Numbered from the stretch's first letter, positions 8,350-16,569 are shown. The stretch: DNA of 64,000 nt from Streptomyces paradoxus (GCF_014202475.1 NZ_JACHGV010000009.1:1-64000), one strand, 5' to 3'. A program made the numbers and translations. Notes: generated by a model from the sequence alone, not told the origin.

Positions 8350-9144
8350 TACCGCTTCCTGATGTCCCGGCAGTGGGTGATCCTCACGTTGATCGCCCTG
8401 CTGCTCATCCCCACGATGATCAGGCTGGGCATCTGGCAGATGCACCGCTACGACGAGCGCACCGCCCGGAACCAGCTGGTCACCGACGCGCTGGCGGCCG
8501 AGCCGGCGCCCGTGGAGAAGCTGACGGCACCCGGACACACCGTGACCAGCACCGAGCGGTACCGGACCGTGACGGCGAAAGGCCGCTTCGACACGAAGGA
8601 CGAGGTCGTCGTCCGGCGCCGCACCAACTCCGACGACGAGGTCGGCTACCACGTGCTGACCCCCTTCGTCCTGGACGACGGCAAGGTGCTGCTGGTCAAC
8701 CGGGGGTGGATCCCCTCCGACGGCCCGAGCCAGACCGCGTTCCCGAAGGTCCCCGCACCGCCGAGCGGCGAGGTCACCGTCGAGGGGCGGCTGATGCCCG
8801 ACGAGACGACCGCGGCGAGCGGCATCAAGAACCTCCAGGGCCTGCCGGACCGGCAGATCATGCTGATCAACAGCGAGCAGCAGGCCCGTCGCCTGGACGC
8901 GACGGTTCTCGGGGGCTACATCTCCCAGACGGCTCCCGAGCCCAAGGGCGACACCCCGGAGCTGCTGGGCGACCCCGGCAAGGAGGACGCCGCGCTGAAC
9001 TACGCGTACGCCATCCAGTGGTGGCTGTTCTCCGCGGCCGTCCCGGTCGGCTGGGTGGTCCTGGCCCGCCGTGAGGCGCGGGAGCGGGCCCAGAAGGCGG
9101 CCGATCGGTCCGGCACGACGGAGTCCGAGCCGGCGACGGTGTAG
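8347..9144 (+). CDS. SURF1-family cytochrome oxidase assembly protein
   Basis: The 265-aa protein has the SURF1 layout. One membrane helix lies near the N-terminus (about residues 9-28, ending in the conserved GIWQM), followed by an extracytoplasmic domain with VLLVNRGW and a second helix near residue 220 (YAIQWWLFSAAVPVGWVVLARREAR). SURF1 helps insert heme a into cytochrome c oxidase. The start is GTG 8347 (VYRFL, matching actinobacterial homologs that begin MYRFL). It is unusual that this codon is buried in a strong hairpin and has no clear ribosome site; ATG 8362 is an alternative. Confidence 0.85.
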   Translation: MYRFLMSRQWVILTLIALLLIPTMIRLGIWQMHRYDERTARNQLVTDALAAEPAPVEKLTAPGHTVTSTERYRTVTAKGRFDTKDEVVVRRRTNSDDEVGYHVLTPFVLDDGKVLLVNRGWIPSDGPSQTAFPKVPAPPSGEVTVEGRLMPDETTAASGIKNLQGLPDRQIMLINSEQQARRLDATVLGGYISQTAPEPKGDTPELLGDPGKEDAALNYAYAIQWWLFSAAVPVGWVVLARREARERAQKAADRSGTTESEPATV

Positions 9145-9178
9145 ACGCCACCGGCGCGCGCGGGCGGGAGCCTGAACC

Positions 9179-9241
9179 GGGCCGGGGGTGTCCAGCGCGG
9201 CCCCGCCCTCGACGCCCGGGGGCACTTCACTCCCCCGGCCC
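9179..9241 (+). terminator. Possible long-loop hairpin after SURF1
   Basis: A 10-bp perfect inverted repeat (GGGCCGGGGG at 9179-9188, CCCCCGGCCC at 9232-9241) with a 43-base loop lies between SURF1 and the GH15 gene. It could terminate SURF1 transcription; the long loop makes this uncertain. Confidence 0.35.
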
Positions 9242-9283
9242 CCGCCCTGATTGTCACACCGAGTTGCCGGGAACCCGCACTCC

Positions 9284-11068
9284 GTGGACCCCAGCATCGA
9301 GGACTACGCGCTCATCGGCGACGAGCAGACCGCGGCCCTGGTCGGTACGGACGGATCCGTCGACTGGTTGTGCCTGCCCCGCTTCGACTCGGCCGCCTGC
9401 TTCGCCAGACTGCTCGGTGACGAGGACAACGGGTACTGGCGCATCGCCCCCGTGGGGGCGGACCACTGCACCCGGCGGGCCTACCGCCGCGACACCCTGG
9501 TCCTGGACACCGAGTGGGAGACGGAGCAAGGGGCGGTCCGGGTCACCGACCTGATGCCCCAGCGCGACCGCGCCCCCGACCTCGTACGCGTCGTCGAGGG
9601 CCTCGACGGCGAGGTGACCCTCCACAGCGTCCTGAAGCTGCGCTTCGACTACGGCTCGATCATCCCCTGGGTGCGCCGGTCCGACGGCCACCGCGTCGCC
9701 GTCGCCGGTCCGGACTCGACCTGGCTGCGCAGCGAGCCGCACGTGACCAGCTGGGGGGAGGACTTCGGCACGCACGCGGAGTTCACCGTCAAGAAGGGGG
9801 AAAAGGTCGCGTTCGTCCTGACCTGGCACCCCTCCCACGAGCCGCGCCCACCGCTCGTCGACCCGTACGACGCACTGCGCCACAGCGTGGAGGACTGGCG
9901 GGCCTGGGTGTCGCGCTGCCGCTACGACGGCCCGTACCGGGACGCCGTCGTCCGCTCCCTGATCACCCTCAAGGCGCTCACCTACGCCCCGACGGGCGGC
10001 ATCGTCGCCGCCCCCACCACCTCACTCCCGGAGGAGCCGGGCGGGGTGCGCAACTGGGACTACCGCTACTGCTGGCTGCGCGACTCCACCCTCACCCTGA
10101 ACGCGCTGCTCGCCGCGGGCTACCAGGAGGAAGCCGAGGCCTGGCGGAACTGGCTGTTGCGCGCGGTCGCCGGCGACCCGGCGGACCTGCAGATCATGTA
10201 CGGCGTGGCGGGCGAGCGGCGGCTGCCCGAGTTCGAGCTGCCGTGGCTCTCCGGCTTCGCCCGGTCCGCCCCCGTACGCATCGGCAACGACGCCGTGAAG
10301 CAGCTCCAGCTGGACGTCTGGGGCGAGGTCATGGACTCCCTGTCCCTCGCCCGCGAGTCGGGCCTGTCCGCCCAGCCCGACGTGTGGGCGCTGCAGACGG
10401 CCCTGATGGACTTCCTGCGGAACAACTGGCGGCAGCCGGACGAGGGGCTGTGGGAGGTGCGCGCCGGGCGGCGCCAGTTCGTGCACTCGAAGGTGATGGT
10501 GTGGGTGGCCGCCGACCGCGCCGTCCGCACCCTGGAGCACCACCCGGAGCTGGACGGCGACCTGGACGGCTGGCGGGCGCTGCGCGACGAGGTGCACCAG
10601 GAGGTGTGCGAGAAGGGCTACGACCCGGAACGCAACACCTTCACGCAGTCCTACGGCTCACGCGAACTGGACGCGGCGCTGCTGCTCATCCCGCGCGTCG
10701 GGTTCCTGCCGCCGGACGATCCGCGGGTGATCGGCACCATCGAGGCGGTCCGCGAGGAACTGACCCACGGCGGCTTCCTGCGCCGCTACAGCACGGCCGA
10801 CGCGGACGTGGACGGGCTGCCCGGCGGCGAGGGCGTGTTCCTGGTGTGCTCGTTCTGGCTCGCGGACGCCCTGTACATGACGGGGCGCACGAAGGAGGCC
10901 CGCGAGCTGTTCGAGCGGCTGGCGGGGCTCGCCAACGACGTCGGCCTGCTGTCCGAGGAGTTCGACCCGGTGGCCGGCCGGCACCTCGGCAACTTCCCGC
11001 AGGCCTTCAGCCACATCGGGCTGGTGAACACCGCCCTCGCCCTGTTCGGTGGGGACGGGGCAGGATAG
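9284..11068 (+). CDS. Glycoside hydrolase family 15 protein (glucoamylase/trehalase-like)
   Basis: A 594-aa cytoplasmic protein without a signal peptide. The N-terminal all-beta domain opens with the family block EDYALIGDEQTAALVGTDGSVDWLCLPRFDS. The (alpha/alpha)6 barrel follows, with GGVRNWDYRYCWLRDS, the QLDVWGE block carrying the probable general acid, and LLSEEFDPVAGRHLGNFPQAFSH near residue 560 carrying the probable base. Actinobacterial members include trehalases. GTG 9284 is preferred; TTG 9251 would add 11 residues but has no ribosome site. The SDR gene follows after only 5 bases, so the two probably form an operon. Confidence 0.85.
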   Translation: MDPSIEDYALIGDEQTAALVGTDGSVDWLCLPRFDSAACFARLLGDEDNGYWRIAPVGADHCTRRAYRRDTLVLDTEWETEQGAVRVTDLMPQRDRAPDLVRVVEGLDGEVTLHSVLKLRFDYGSIIPWVRRSDGHRVAVAGPDSTWLRSEPHVTSWGEDFGTHAEFTVKKGEKVAFVLTWHPSHEPRPPLVDPYDALRHSVEDWRAWVSRCRYDGPYRDAVVRSLITLKALTYAPTGGIVAAPTTSLPEEPGGVRNWDYRYCWLRDSTLTLNALLAAGYQEEAEAWRNWLLRAVAGDPADLQIMYGVAGERRLPEFELPWLSGFARSAPVRIGNDAVKQLQLDVWGEVMDSLSLARESGLSAQPDVWALQTALMDFLRNNWRQPDEGLWEVRAGRRQFVHSKVMVWVAADRAVRTLEHHPELDGDLDGWRALRDEVHQEVCEKGYDPERNTFTQSYGSRELDAALLLIPRVGFLPPDDPRVIGTIEAVREELTHGGFLRRYSTADADVDGLPGGEGVFLVCSFWLADALYMTGRTKEARELFERLAGLANDVGLLSEEFDPVAGRHLGNFPQAFSHIGLVNTALALFGGDGAG

Positions 11069-11073
11069 GGACC

Positions 11074-11829
11074 ATGGATCTTGGACTGAAGGACCGGGTG
11101 TACGTCGTCACCGGAGCCACGCGCGGCCTCGGCAACGCCACCGCGCGTCAGCTCGTCGCGGACGGGGCGAAGGTGGTCGTCTCGGGGCGGGACGACAAGA
11201 GCGTCGCCGAGGCGGCGGCCGAGCTGGGACCGAACGCGGTCGGCGTGGCCGTCGACAACGCGGACCCGGACGCGGCGGCCATGCTGATCGGCGCCGCGCG
11301 GGAGCACTTCGGCCGTTTCAACGGCGTCCTCGTCAGCGTGGGCGGGCCGCCGGCCGGGTTCGTCGCGGACAACACGGACGAGCAGTGGCAGACGGCGTTC
11401 GAGTCGGTGTTCCTCGGCGCGGTCCGGCTGGCCCGCGCCGCGGCCGCCGAGATGGAGGCCGGGGGTGTCATCGGTTTCGTGCTGTCCGGGTCGGTCTACG
11501 AGCCGATCCCGGGGCTGACCATCTCCAACGGGCTGCGGCCCGGGCTGGCGGGCTTCGCCAAGTCGCTCTCCGACGAGCTGGGGCCGCGGGGCATCAGGGT
11601 GGTCGGTGTCCTGCCCGGGCGGATCGACACCGACCGGGTGCGGCAGCTGGACGCGCTGTCGGCGGATCCCGAGGCGACCCGGGCGGCGTCGGAGTCGCGG
11701 ATTCCGCTGCGGCGGTACGGGGCTCCGGAGGAGTTCGGGCGGGTGGCGGCGTTCCTGATGTCGCCGGCGGCCTCCTATCTGACCGGGGTCATGGTGCCGG
11801 TCGACGGTGGCGCGCGGCACGGGTTCTGA
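11074..11829 (+). CDS. Short-chain dehydrogenase/reductase, atypical active site
   Basis: A 251-aa Rossmann protein with the cofactor motif TGATRGLG near the N-terminus and a C-terminal PVDGG block. By eye alignment the usual Tyr-x3-Lys catalytic pair is replaced by Ser-x3-Arg (SNGLR), and the usual NNAG motif reads SVGGPP. This divergent pattern occurs in a recognised group of FabG-like SDRs, so the protein may use another mechanism or only bind a nucleotide. ATG 11074 follows a weak purine-rich site (GGATAGGGACC). It is convergent with the AmaP gene after 21 bases. Confidence 0.85.
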   Translation: MDLGLKDRVYVVTGATRGLGNATARQLVADGAKVVVSGRDDKSVAEAAAELGPNAVGVAVDNADPDAAAMLIGAAREHFGRFNGVLVSVGGPPAGFVADNTDEQWQTAFESVFLGAVRLARAAAAEMEAGGVIGFVLSGSVYEPIPGLTISNGLRPGLAGFAKSLSDELGPRGIRVVGVLPGRIDTDRVRQLDALSADPEATRAASESRIPLRRYGAPEEFGRVAAFLMSPAASYLTGVMVPVDGGARHGF

Positions 11830-11850
11830 CGGGTCGCATGCAACCCCTGC

Positions 11851-12438
11851 TCAGCTCACCCGTTCGGCACCGTGCTTGACCCCCTTCAGCCTCACCTCCG
11901 CCGGGAGCGAGGCGAGCCCCGCCGACGTCCTGGCATGGGTGAGGGCGCCGGTCGTGAAGTCGTTCAGGGCCGTCCCCGGGTTCACGTGTGGCTCCAGTGC
12001 GAGACGTACGTGGGCCTCGGGGGTGCTGCGCCCGCCCTTCAGATGGGCTTGGGCTCCGTCCACGCCGTCGATGTGGTCCGCCTCCTGGGTGAGGACGTTC
12101 TCCAGGGCCCGGCCGCGCAGGAGCGCGCCTTCGCCGTCACCGGTGTCGACGAGGACCTCGGCGAGGCGGCGCCGGCGCAGGACGGCGACGAGCCACCACA
12201 GGGCGAGCAGCAGCAGGACCGCGAGGGCGGCGATGACGACCGGCCACCACCAGCCGTCGTCGCGCCAGCGGGTGCGCTCGGCATAGCTCACCAGCACGTC
12301 GTGCTTGCTGTCGTGGATCCACCACGAGGGTGCCGAGACGCCGAGGCCGACGGCCAGGACGGAGCCGCCCAGCACCAGCAGGATCAGGCCCACCAGGCCG
12401 AGGAACACGCGGTTGACGGTCCTGAGCACCGCTTTCAC
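11851..12438 (-). CDS. amaP: AmaP-like alkaline-shock membrane anchor protein
   Basis: A 195-aa protein with two membrane helices (about residues 10-33 and 64-86) and a soluble C-terminal part that resembles an Asp23-type fold. This is the AmaP architecture. In staphylococci AmaP anchors Asp23 to the membrane. The GTG start at 12438 overlaps the previous gene's TGA by 4 bases, so it is the last gene of a coupled minus-strand operon with two Asp23/Gls24 proteins. A function in envelope stress is inferred from the family; nothing specific is known for Streptomyces from the sequence. Confidence 0.75.
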   Translation of the reverse strand: MKAVLRTVNRVFLGLVGLILLVLGGSVLAVGLGVSAPSWWIHDSKHDVLVSYAERTRWRDDGWWWPVVIAALAVLLLLALWWLVAVLRRRRLAEVLVDTGDGEGALLRGRALENVLTQEADHIDGVDGAQAHLKGGRSTPEAHVRLALEPHVNPGTALNDFTTGALTHARTSAGLASLPAEVRLKGVKHGAERVS

Positions 12439-13118
12439 CCCTTCCGGCCGGGCCGCCGGACCCGCAACGACAGCGAGGGCGGCCGGGACAGCCCCAGTCC
12501 GCGGACCGCGTCGGCGAGCACGGCGTCCAGATCGGTTCGTACGTCGTCCAGTTCCCGGAAGTGCGACACGGCGCGGACGCGCGCCCGCCTCCGGCGCACC
12601 CGTACCCGTGCCGACTGCACGCCGGCCACCTCCATGGCCCGGTCCCGCAGCGCGGTGGCGGCGGCGTCCCGGTGCAGTCCGGCGCGTACGTCGGTGTGCG
12701 TGCGCCGCATCGGGAGCACGTCCCGCAGGCCGGGCGTGACGGCCAGGATCAGCAGCCAGAGGCCGAGGACGCCGGCGACCCCGGCGCCCACGAGCACCCA
12801 GGTGTCGTCCAGGGGCCGTTCGGCGAGCTGCCGGGCCAGTTCCCGGCGCCAGGCCATACCGGGGCGGCCGGCGCGCACGGAGACGATGTCGTAGAGGAAC
12901 AGCCCGGTGAGGCCCAGGAGCAGCAGGGCGACGATGCCCGCGGGGACGCGGCGCGCCGACCAGAAGCGGCCCACGCGGCCCCGCTCGCCCTGGGGTTCGG
13001 GGGCGGCCGACGACTCGGACCGGTCCGAGTCGTTGCCGTCCTCCGTCTCCCGCTTGTCGAGGACGGGCAGGCGCTGCGTGCTGTCCTCGGGGGGCTGAGT
13101 GCCCTGGGGTTCGCTCAT
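12435..13118 (-). CDS. DUF6286-type membrane protein of the Asp23 operon
   Basis: A 227-aa protein. An acidic N-terminal tail (to about residue 60) is followed by a membrane helix (GIVALLLLGLTGLFLYDIVSV), a second helix (WVLVGAGVAGVLGLWLLILAV), then a basic C-terminal domain rich in Arg that may adopt an Asp23-like fold. ATG 13118 overlaps the stop of the upstream Asp23 gene (ATGA). The domain name is from memory. It probably forms a membrane complex with the AmaP-like and Asp23-like products of the same operon. Confidence 0.7.
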   Translation of the reverse strand: MSEPQGTQPPEDSTQRLPVLDKRETEDGNDSDRSESSAAPEPQGERGRVGRFWSARRVPAGIVALLLLGLTGLFLYDIVSVRAGRPGMAWRRELARQLAERPLDDTWVLVGAGVAGVLGLWLLILAVTPGLRDVLPMRRTHTDVRAGLHRDAAATALRDRAMEVAGVQSARVRVRRRRARVRAVSHFRELDDVRTDLDAVLADAVRGLGLSRPPSLSLRVRRPGRKG

Positions 13119-13498
13119 TGCGTCCTCCCCTGTACCGCGCCGAGCGCCGCGTCCAGGTGCAGGCGCTCCACCTGGACGACGACCTCCGGCACCTGCATGC
13201 CCGCCAAGGTGCTCACCCGCTCGACGACTTGATGACGCACCTTGCGGCAGCGGGCGCCGATGTCGCAGGGGTAGCCGAGTTCGAGCTGGATCCGCACGTG
13301 GGCGACCTCGTGGTGGACGACGACGGACGCGGAGGGCCGGCCGGCGTCGGGCGGCAGCGTGCCGACGGCCTCCCGGGCCGCCTGCGAGGCGATCTTCGCG
13401 ACGACCCGGTCGGCGATCCGCGTCGCGCCGCGCTCGCCCGGCGGGACGACGGTCAGGGGTCTGTCGAGCGCCCCGGCCCCCGTACTCACGGGCGTCAC
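13115..13498 (-). CDS. Asp23/Gls24 family envelope stress protein (second copy)
   Basis: A 127-aa soluble protein with the family's order: RIADRVVAKIASQAAREAVG, then two strands VVVHHEVAHVRIQLELGYPCDIG and a helix RCRKVRHQVVERV, ending VPEVVVQVERLHLD. The GTG start at 13498 overlaps the TGA of the small membrane protein upstream, and its own stop overlaps the DUF6286 gene. Asp23 proteins accumulate under alkaline or envelope stress in Firmicutes and bind AmaP at the membrane. Confidence 0.85.
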   Translation of the reverse strand: MTPVSTGAGALDRPLTVVPPGERGATRIADRVVAKIASQAAREAVGTLPPDAGRPSASVVVHHEVAHVRIQLELGYPCDIGARCRKVRHQVVERVSTLAGMQVPEVVVQVERLHLDAALGAVQGRTQ

Positions 13499-13683
13499 CG
13501 CCGCCGTTCACGTTCGCGAGGACGGAAGAAGTCGCCGAACTCCAGGTCCCCGTCCAGGAACCGGCCGACGACGAAGCCGACGGCGCCCAGCGCCGCCACC
13601 AGCAGGAAGGCACCGAATCCGCCGAAATATCCGGCGAAGGCCAGCGCCATGCCGGCGATCATGCCGACCACGGCCATGCTCAT
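13495..13683 (-). CDS. Small two-helix membrane protein of the Asp23 operon
   Basis: A 62-aa protein made of two hydrophobic stretches (residues 3-20 and 23-42) followed by an acidic-basic tail ending RERERRR. Small DUF2273-like membrane proteins commonly accompany Asp23 genes and this fits that role. Start ATG 13683; a second ATG two codons in (13677) is equally possible. Its stop overlaps the next gene (GTGA), so synthesis is coupled. Confidence 0.75.
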   Translation of the reverse strand: MSMAVVGMIAGMALAFAGYFGGFGAFLLVAALGAVGFVVGRFLDGDLEFGDFFRPRERERRR

Positions 13684-13732
13684 GCGCTCCTCAGCTCCTC
13701 AGCCGCTGTGTCGTTGTCCGATGACCCGTGCC

Positions 13733-14206
13733 TCACTGGATCCGGCGCTCCGGTTCCTCTTCCTCCTCGTCCGGCAGCTTCACGTCGCTCACCGCGATGT
13801 TGACCTCGACGACCTCCAGGCCGGTCATCCGCTCCACGGCGGTGATGACGTTCTCCCGTACGTCGCGGGCCACATCGGAGATCGACACGCCGTACTCGAC
13901 CACGATCTCCAGGTCGAGGGCCGCCTGCACTTCGCCGACCTCGGCCTTCACCCCGCGCGACACCGACTTGGTTCCTCCGGGCACGCGGTCGCGCACTGCT
14001 CCGAACGTGCGGGACAGGCCGCTGCCCATGGCGTGCACACCGTCGACGTCGCGGGCGGCGAGGCCGGCGATCTTCTCCACGACACCGTCCGCGATGGTCG
14101 TCCGCCCGCGGGAACCGGCGTCTCCCCCGCTGTGCTTGGCCAACGGGCTTCTGCGTACCGCCGCGGTCTCGGTCTCCCCGCCCCGGTTCTCGGTCATATC
14201 AGTCAT
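13733..14206 (-). CDS. Asp23/Gls24 family envelope stress protein (first copy)
   Basis: A 157-aa soluble protein. After a low-complexity N-terminus it has the Gls24 block TTIADGVVEKIAGLAARDVDGVHAM, followed by VSRGVKAEVGEVQAALDLEIVVEYG and a C-terminal VVEVNIAVSDVKLPDEEEEEPERR with an acidic tail. ATG 14206 has AAAGGACG eight bases upstream; frames further upstream run into the divergent gene's promoter. It is the first gene of a five-gene minus-strand operon. Confidence 0.88.
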   Translation of the reverse strand: MTDMTENRGGETETAAVRRSPLAKHSGGDAGSRGRTTIADGVVEKIAGLAARDVDGVHAMGSGLSRTFGAVRDRVPGGTKSVSRGVKAEVGEVQAALDLEIVVEYGVSISDVARDVRENVITAVERMTGLEVVEVNIAVSDVKLPDEEEEEPERRIQ

Positions 14207-14289
14207 CGCCGTACGTCCTTTTCGTCGTCCTTCGACCACCGTAAGCACGGTTGCGTGGATGCGCGCCTCTGATGCGGCAGGCTGGAGGA

Positions 14290-15009
14290 ATGACGGCCGA
14301 CCGATGGACACAAGCAGTGAGACATCAGCTGGGAATCGGCAGGCTTCTGCCGTTGGGTGACGCGCGGGACGGCGCGTGGATCGCGGAGCGGGCGGTCGAG
14401 GCGGTGCTTCGGAGCGCGGCGTGGGACGCGCCGGGCGTACGCCTCGACGCGCTCCGTGTCGTGGTCGCCGACGCGGCGGACACCGCTGAGCCGGCGGTAC
14501 CCGCTCCGCCGAGCGCTCTGCCGCCCGGGCCGCTGCGGGTGACGGCGGAGTTCGCCGCGACGGCTGCGCAGCCGTTGCCGACGACGGCGTCCCTGCTGCG
14601 GGCGACGCTGGCGACCGCCGCGACCGAGCGGCTCGGTCTGACGGTGACGGAGGTGGACCTACAGGTGACGGGGCTGCTGGACGAGGGGCCCGGGGAAGCC
14701 GGGATTGCCGAGCGCCTTCCCGAGCCCCCGAGTGCCGCTCCGGCCGGGAGCGGCGACGAGGGCCGTGCGGCCGCCGCCGCGCTCGGGGTCCAGGGCGTGC
14801 TCCGTCTGACCGGCACGCTGGGCCACCCCGTGCACATCGAGGAACTCCCCCGCGAGGGCGCCGCGCTGCCGCACCGTCATGTCCGGCTGGAGCTGGCGGT
14901 GGGCGCGGACCAGCGGGCCCGGGACGTGGCCCGCGAGGTCCGGACGGTGGTCAGGAGGGCGCTGCCGGATCATCCGACGGTGGCGGTCGTGGTGAGCGCG
15001 ATCGGCTGA
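14290..15009 (+). CDS. Conserved protein of unknown function, divergent from the Asp23 operon
   Basis: A 239-aa soluble protein with alternating Ala/Pro-rich and strand-rich segments. Part of it (VRLDALRVVVADAADTAEPAVPAPP, then LGLTVTEVDLQVTGLLDEG) and the C-terminal half (GVQGVLRLTGTLGHPVHIEE through VVRRALPDHPTVAVVVSAIG) have the beta-alpha rhythm of Asp23/Gls24 domains, so it may be a degenerate double Asp23 protein. I recall homologs carrying the uninformative label 'nucleopolyhedrovirus P10 family'. ATG 14290 sits on a GGAGGA site. The 83-base gap to the divergent operon implies shared control. Confidence 0.75.
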   Translation: MTADRWTQAVRHQLGIGRLLPLGDARDGAWIAERAVEAVLRSAAWDAPGVRLDALRVVVADAADTAEPAVPAPPSALPPGPLRVTAEFAATAAQPLPTTASLLRATLATAATERLGLTVTEVDLQVTGLLDEGPGEAGIAERLPEPPSAAPAGSGDEGRAAAAALGVQGVLRLTGTLGHPVHIEELPREGAALPHRHVRLELAVGADQRARDVAREVRTVVRRALPDHPTVAVVVSAIG

Positions 15010-15044
15010 CCGCGCTCCCGGCCGGCCCGGCGGCCCGGCGGTTC

Positions 15045-15848
15045 TCAGTCCCCGACGCCCGCGAGGTCCCGCAGCCTGCGGGCCTGGGACTGGCGCTCCG
15101 CCGCGCGCTGCTCCTCGTAGGTGCGGTCCTGGGCGCCACGCAGCAGGGCCTTGGTCTCGATGACCGCGTCGCGGGGCGCGGCGAGCACCGCCGCGGCCAG
15201 GTCGCGCACGGTGCCGTCGAGCTGGCCGACGGGCACGGCGACGTTGGCCAGGCCGGTGTTCACGGCCTCCTCGGCCGCGACGAAGCGCCCGGTCACGCAG
15301 ATCTCCAGCGCGCGGGCATAGCCGACGAGTCCCACCAGCGGATGGGTGCCCGTCAGGTCGGGCACGAGTCCGAGGCTGGTCTCGCGCATGGCGAACTGCA
15401 CGTCGTCGGCGACGACGCGCAGGTCGCAGGCGAGGGCGAGCTGGAAGCCCGCCCCGATGGCGTGCCCCTGGACAGCGGCGACGGAGACGATGTCGCTGCG
15501 CCGCCACCAGGTGAACGCCTCCTGGTATTCGGCGATGGTCGCGTCCAGCTCGGCGTCGGCGCCGCGCGCGAGGTCGACGAACGACGGTTCGCCGTCGAAG
15601 CCCTCGGGCGTGAACGCCTGCCGGTCGAGCCCGGCCGAGAAGGACTTGCCCTCGGCCCGCAGCACCACAACGCGGACGGAGCCCGGCAGCTGCCGCCCGG
15701 CCTCGGTCAGCGCCCGCCACAGAGCGGGGCTCTGCGCGTTGCGCTTGGCCGGGTTGGTCAGCGTCACCGTGGCGATCGCGTCGTCGACGGTGAGCCGTAC
15801 GCCGTCCTTGTCGAGTACGGGAACGAGGTCCTGGTCGGACGAAGCCAT
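15045..15848 (-). CDS. Enoyl-CoA hydratase/isomerase family protein
   Basis: A 267-aa crotonase-fold protein. The oxyanion-hole blocks are FSAGLDRQAF (around residue 70) and AVQGHAIGAGFQLALACDLRVVADDVQFAMRE (around residue 130), followed by SLGLVPDLTGTHPLVGLVG. The Asp in VPDLTG occupies the position where many hydratases have a catalytic Glu, so it may be an isomerase or an unusual member; this needs an alignment. ATG 15848 follows GGAGGCGTCCC. Substrate unknown. Confidence 0.88.
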   Translation of the reverse strand: MASSDQDLVPVLDKDGVRLTVDDAIATVTLTNPAKRNAQSPALWRALTEAGRQLPGSVRVVVLRAEGKSFSAGLDRQAFTPEGFDGEPSFVDLARGADAELDATIAEYQEAFTWWRRSDIVSVAAVQGHAIGAGFQLALACDLRVVADDVQFAMRETSLGLVPDLTGTHPLVGLVGYARALEICVTGRFVAAEEAVNTGLANVAVPVGQLDGTVRDLAAAVLAAPRDAVIETKALLRGAQDRTYEEQRAAERQSQARRLRDLAGVGD

Positions 15849-15998
15849 GGGACGCCTCCGATGCGTGCGGTCGTCTTGTGTGCCCCGCGACGGCTGTGAC
15901 GCCGTGGCAGGCCACACTTAAGTGACTGCACAGTAACCACCCGGACGATCAGACGACCGACCGGGTGGCCACCATCGAAGCCGAGGGGCCACCCGGGG

Positions 15999-16217
15999 TC
16001 AGGCCGTGGCCTTTTTGCCCCGGGTCGCCCCGCCACGCCCTCGCAGCGTGACGCCCGACTCACTGAGCATGCGGTGCACAAAGCCATACGAGCGGCCGGT
16101 CTCCTCGGCCAACGCCCGGATGCTCGCACCGGCGTCGTACTTCTTCTTCAGGTCTGCCGCGAGCTTGTCGCGCGCGGCGCCGGTCACCCGGCTGCCCTTC
16201 TTCAGAGTCTCGGCCAC
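15999..16217 (-). CDS. gbn: Gbn-type GATC-binding nucleoid-associated protein
   Basis: A 72-aa basic protein with one helix-turn-helix (about residues 28-52, ASIRALAEETGRSYGFVHRML) between Lys/Arg-rich ends. Size, sequence and position between an enoyl-CoA hydratase and an ABC-F ATPase match S. coelicolor SCO1839, described as Gbn, a nucleoid-associated protein that binds GATC. GTG 16217 is chosen because AGGAGG lies six bases upstream; the open frame to 16337 lacks coding character. A GATC lies 40 bases upstream and five more cluster at 16487-16554, suggesting autoregulation. Confidence 0.82.
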   Translation of the reverse strand: MAETLKKGSRVTGAARDKLAADLKKKYDAGASIRALAEETGRSYGFVHRMLSESGVTLRGRGGATRGKKATA

Positions 16218-16569
16218 CCGTGCCTCCTCATGGGAAGTGCGCTCTGGTCTCCTCATGATCACCCCTCCGGGCCTTGATGGCCACCCATTCGGCAAGGTCG
16301 GTGAGACAAGGTTGTGACGACGGGAGCACATCCCCACATGCGGAATATGGAGTTCCGAAGAGTGGTGTCCCTGCGGCCGAACGGATTGTTCCGGAAAAGG
16401 CCAGGTCAGAAAGGCGGCGCGGCCGAGCCCGGAAGAATCGGGGACTCGGCCGCGAAATCGTTGTAGGACACACCTCGGTACGAGGAGATCTCACACAGAT
16501 GATGGATCACCGCTGGGCCGAATGATCCATACGCCGTTGATCACGCATTCGATCAAGCGGCACTGACGC
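16218..16569 (-). promoter_or_regulatory. 352-base region between the ABC-F gene and gbn
   Basis: A gene-free stretch holding, from the ABC-F stop towards gbn: five GATC sites (16487, 16505, 16524, 16539, 16551), a hairpin (16418-16454) that probably ends the ABC-F transcript, then the promoter and leader of gbn with one more GATC at 16257. A short open frame at 16274-16525 on the plus strand crosses the terminator and is not convincing. Confidence 0.55.
16418..16454 (-). terminator. Hairpin terminator after the ABC-F gene
   Basis: A 10-bp perfect inverted repeat (CGCGGCCGAG at 16418-16427, CTCGGCCGCG at 16445-16454) with some inner C-G pairing. On the minus strand it is followed within six bases by CTTTCT. 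It separates the ABC-F gene from gbn. Confidence 0.65.

Noticed and set aside
9251..9283. TTG start for the GH15 protein
   Set aside because: No ribosome site, and the family N-terminus begins close to the GTG at 9284.
13118..14272. 384-aa plus-strand frame across the Asp23 operon
   Set aside because: It runs antisense to three coupled genes and has no recognisable domain.
16274..16525. 83-aa plus-strand frame between ABC-F and gbn
   Set aside because: It crosses a terminator hairpin and the GATC cluster, has no ribosome site and lacks coding-like composition.
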